A stretch of DNA of 22,476 nucleotides. Origin: a virus. Positions 20,575 through 22,476 of the stretch are shown here, piece after piece. The notes under the pieces are model-generated. The model worked only from the letters and a program-made list of their open reading frames with translations, was not told the origin of the DNA and made no database searches. The stretch covers positions 1 through 22,476 of the IMG/VR virus record IMGVR_UViG_3300035388_000035; one strand, given 5' to 3'. The first letter of the stretch is position 1. The number at the start of each line of letters is the position of its first letter. Made by a program: the position numbers and the translations under genes.

Positions 20575-21085
20575 AATTCTTATACTTTAGATTTGTCCAG
20601 TGAATTATTATACCTTCAAAGTCGGTATTAAACCAAAGTTGAAAAGCTGCTAAATTTTCAAATCCATCATTCCATGCTAATTGCTGCATTTCTTCTGTGG
20701 TTAAAAGCTTTCCATCAATATAAATTTTTTGGTCATTGAGATACTCTGTTGGGCATTCTATTTTAATTTTTTGAATACTAGCAACAGGAATTATAGGAGC
20801 GAATCGAAACATATTTTTCGTTCTTGAATTAATATAGAAATGAATTTTCATGCCTGATTTCCATCTCCCTTTTTTATCTCTCCTTATAGTGTGTAATTTT
20901 GGCTTATATTCAGAATTAACCACAAATGGCAAACAATTAGGAGCATATATTCTCATATAGCTAATTGGTATTCCATTGGCATGTAAATTTTTATGAGTAG
21001 GCATAATATCTAATCCAGACCATATTTTTTCAATAAAATATGTTGATCCACCTTTAAGCCATTTAGTTCTAAAACTTAAATTCAT
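20540..21085 (-). CDS. ASCH/PUA-like domain protein
   Basis: The 181-residue protein has the ASCH-like signature KLHTIRRDKKGRWKSGMKIH at residues 63-82, where HTIR and GRWK-x-G surround the predicted RNA-binding cleft, followed by strand-rich segments (PVASIQKIKIECPTEYLN) and LLTTEEMQQLAWNDGFENLA, then FQLWFNTDFEGIIIHWT. The G-F-x-x-x-x-x-F-x-x-W-F tail is typical of ASCH proteins. ASCH relates to PUA and may bind RNA or modified nucleotides. Phages carry such genes near replication genes; the target is unknown. Confidence 0.75.
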   Translation of the reverse strand: MNLSFRTKWLKGGSTYFIEKIWSGLDIMPTHKNLHANGIPISYMRIYAPNCLPFVVNSEYKPKLHTIRRDKKGRWKSGMKIHFYINSRTKNMFRFAPIIPVASIQKIKIECPTEYLNDQKIYIDGKLLTTEEMQQLAWNDGFENLAAFQLWFNTDFEGIIIHWTNLKYKNYANKRKTSTRT

Positions 21086-21087
21086 AG

Positions 21088-21732
21088 CTATTCATTTTTA
21101 TCGGTATCATTACCCCAATACAGCTCGGCTTTTTCCATATCAATATCAACATGTCCACCTTTACTGTATCGGCTTACAACAAATGCACGCAAGCCCAAAA
21201 TATGGATGTAAGATTTACATAGCTTTTTAGCTTGCTTTGCAATAGCAGGATAGGGTTCTTTTCGCTCTTCGTGTCCAACGAAAATAATCAGCTTATTATG
21301 TAGCTGGGTAAGAAAGTCTACAAGTTTTAAATACCTGAAATCATCTTTATAAATCAACAGGTTATCAATAAATATCACTTGCGATGATTTAGCCTTTTGA
21401 AACTTGTCTATAAGATCAGGAACCTGTATATATTCATCAAATAGAATCTTATCGGCACGAGTTATGCCAGCACGTTTACATGCCAGTTTAAACGAAACAT
21501 CTGTGCCTTCCTCTGCACTTATATAGGTAACCTTTTGATTTACTGCCAAATCTTTGGCAAGTCTTAATGAAAGCCATGTTTTACCGTTCTTTTCAGGACC
21601 ATATATTAACCAGCATCCTTTCAGCTCGGCATCTTTGCCTATTAATTCCTCGAAAACAGGCGATGCAAACTGAACCTTATTACCTGGCTTTTTATCGTAA
21701 AGATTTTTGGTTGTTAAACTTCGTTTTTTCAT
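21088..21732 (-). CDS. RecA-like NTPase next to MuB
   Basis: This 214-residue protein has Walker A GPEKNGKTWLSLRLAKDL at about residues 45-62, a sensor-like SAEEGTDVSFKLACKRAGI stretch, and Walker B VIFIDNLLIYKDD near 118-130. The fold is RecA/RadA-like (AAA_24-type). Phages use such ATPases as recombination mediators or DnaB-like accessory factors. It follows MuB immediately (TAATG-type junction), so it probably works in replication by transposition, for instance loading MuB or host helicase. Distinguishing these needs structure comparison. It is a second ATPase separate from MuB. Confidence 0.75.
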   Translation of the reverse strand: MKKRSLTTKNLYDKKPGNKVQFASPVFEELIGKDAELKGCWLIYGPEKNGKTWLSLRLAKDLAVNQKVTYISAEEGTDVSFKLACKRAGITRADKILFDEYIQVPDLIDKFQKAKSSQVIFIDNLLIYKDDFRYLKLVDFLTQLHNKLIIFVGHEERKEPYPAIAKQAKKLCKSYIHILGLRAFVVSRYSKGGHVDIDMEKAELYWGNDTDKNE

Positions 21733-22356
21733 TAGGCTTGTAATCTTAAAAGGCTTTCGGCTCTTCGTAAATCGCCAATCAGGTTATTATTATCTGAGCG
21801 TAAACATTTCATTACAAGATTATCAACGTTTACACCATCTTTAGCATTCACACTTAACACATCGTGTAACAGTTTTTTGTAAAAACCAATCTTATCGGAT
21901 TTAGAAACAGGAATAATGGAAGTATAGCGGTTTCCATTTCGGCTAAACATCGCTCTGAAACCAACCTTTTTGCTATTAATCCCTCGTTCAATTTTCTCAC
22001 GTAAGCTATCATCGCCAATTTGATACCAGCCGCAAACATTTTCAGTAGCATCAATAAACTCTAACATTTCCATGTAAGCTGAATACTGTAAGTAACCAGC
22101 ATCATCGGTAATAATAACAGGGCGTTCTAGTATCGATAAGTAATATTTAAGATTTTGCTTTACTTCAGCATATCGACCTTGACTATCGACACCGATCGTT
22201 TTTGCCAATGCTCTTATGAATAATTGTGTTGATTTTGCCTGTTTACAATCAATGTAAAAGCAGTTTTGTAATGTTCTCGAAAGGTATTTGGCGGTGTGGC
22301 TTTTACCAATTCCACACTCATCGGCACAAATAAGGCTTTTCGAATATTCTGACTCG
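21732..22356 (-). pseudogene. MuB-like transposition ATPase, N-terminus lost to IS
   Basis: The reading frame is open from 22358 to the TAG-side edge and has no ATG, GTG or TTG start before a TTG at 22206-22208, which would begin after the P-loop. Sequence upstream of that TTG is clearly coding: SLICADECGIGKSHTAKYLS (P-loop ECGIGKS), then LQNCFYIDCKQAKSTQLFIR. Later come VIITDDAGYLQYSAYMEMLE (Walker B), VCGWYQIGDDSLREKIERGI, SRNGNRYTSIIPVSKSDKIG and a C-terminal KLLHDVLSV. This is a Bacteroidetes-type MuB, the ATP-dependent target-capture and MuA-activator protein. About 207 of roughly 310 residues remain; the N-terminal helix-turn-helix region is gone. The gene cannot be normal. Confidence 0.82.
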
Positions 22357-22476
22357 TCCTAAAATAGGTTTACACAAAAAAGGATAAAAATGAATAAAAA
22401 ACGTAAATCTATTTCAGGATTAAGAACTGAAAAAATTAAAAGAAAAAGGAGCAAGTATTTTTCAGAAACTGAGAAG
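22357..22476. mobile_element. Left end of a second insertion sequence (partial)
   Basis: The MuB frame ends and a foreign sequence begins at about TCCTAAAATAGGTTTACAC. The edge matches 14 of 18 bases with the inverted IS edge at 120, so both are ends of the same IS type, in the same orientation. The MuB frame meets a stop (TAG on the minus strand, 22359-22361) inside the element. The junction flank on the phage side, CTCG, does not match the left junction, so these are two separate insertions. Confidence 0.72.
22390..22476 (+). CDS. IS transposase orfA, N-terminal fragment
   Basis: ATG at 22390 opens a frame to the window end (29 residues): MNKKRKSISGLRTEKIKRKR, SKYFSETEK. It is basic, and RSKYFSETEK resembles the start of Bacteroidetes IS3-type orfA proteins, whose first part is a helix-turn-helix. 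The start is 33 bases inside the proposed IS end, the usual distance. The window ends before any catalytic motif. Confidence 0.6.
   Translation, partial: MNKKRKSISGLRTEKIKRKRSKYFSETEK

Noticed and set aside
22206-22208. TTG as a true start of the MuB-like gene
   Set aside because: It falls after the P-loop, and the sequence upstream to 22356 is clearly MuB coding; the gene is truncated by the IS instead.
1-22476. One IS copy in a circular molecule, with the window ends being its two flanks
   Set aside because: The bases next to the two IS ends (CTCG and ATTA/TAAT) do not match as a target duplication would, and tail tube and MuB are not fragments of one gene.
1-22476. CRISPR arrays, diversity-generating retroelements, tRNA or rRNA genes
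   Set aside because: I saw no regular spaced repeats, reverse transcriptase or RNA-gene sequence anywhere in the window.

Overview
The window is the middle of a Mu-like, contractile-tailed (myovirus-type) transposable prophage from an AT-rich member of the Bacteroidetes. The grounds are a MuB-type ATPase, a DUF3164-type protein, a Mu gp28-type terminase, DUF1320, DUF935 portal, MuF and gpG proteins, a DUF2586-type sheath, and Bacteroidetes-style gene starts without strong Shine-Dalgarno sites. Family calls are from memory of sequence patterns; no search was run.

Layout. (1) 1-120 is the end of an insertion sequence that cuts the tail-tube gene. (2) 110-5265, minus strand: tail tube (broken), contractile sheath, three small proteins of which one is membrane-bound, a helical head protein, an XhlA-like membrane protein, the major capsid and a ClpP-like protease fused to a scaffold. 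(3) 5266-5442 is a divergent promoter region with mirrored motifs. (4) 5443-13949, plus strand: small terminase, large terminase, DUF1320 protein, portal, MuF head protein with a C-terminal nuclease-like toxin domain, tape measure, gpG-like protein and a gp37-like tail protein, with two tiny extra genes. (5) 13948-13981 is a perfect bidirectional terminator between converging operons. (6) 14005-22356, minus strand, read right to left: MuB ATPase (broken), RecA-like ATPase, ASCH protein, GemA-like protein, many tiny zinc-ribbon or membrane genes, DUF3164, a DUF4406-like protein and an accessory tail of unknown genes. (7) 22357-22476 is the start of a second IS copy, apparently the same family and orientation as the left one.

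The early operon would replicate the phage by transposition; MuA should lie to the right of the window but is cut off by the IS. The two divergent late operons build the head and contractile tail. No integrase, transposase A, repressor, endolysin, baseplate or tail fibre gene is in the window. With tail tube and MuB both interrupted, this copy is probably defective.

The most interesting signal is at the portal/MuF junction. A slippery heptamer AAATTTT lies in the portal reading frame just before its stop codon, followed after 5 nt by a 10-bp stem-loop with possible pseudoknot pairing. The -1 frame is the MuF frame, which is open and protein-like but has no ATG, GTG or TTG start until 165 nt further on. 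This looks like programmed -1 frameshifting that makes a portal-MuF-toxin fusion of about 858 residues. I know of no description of such a signal at this position.
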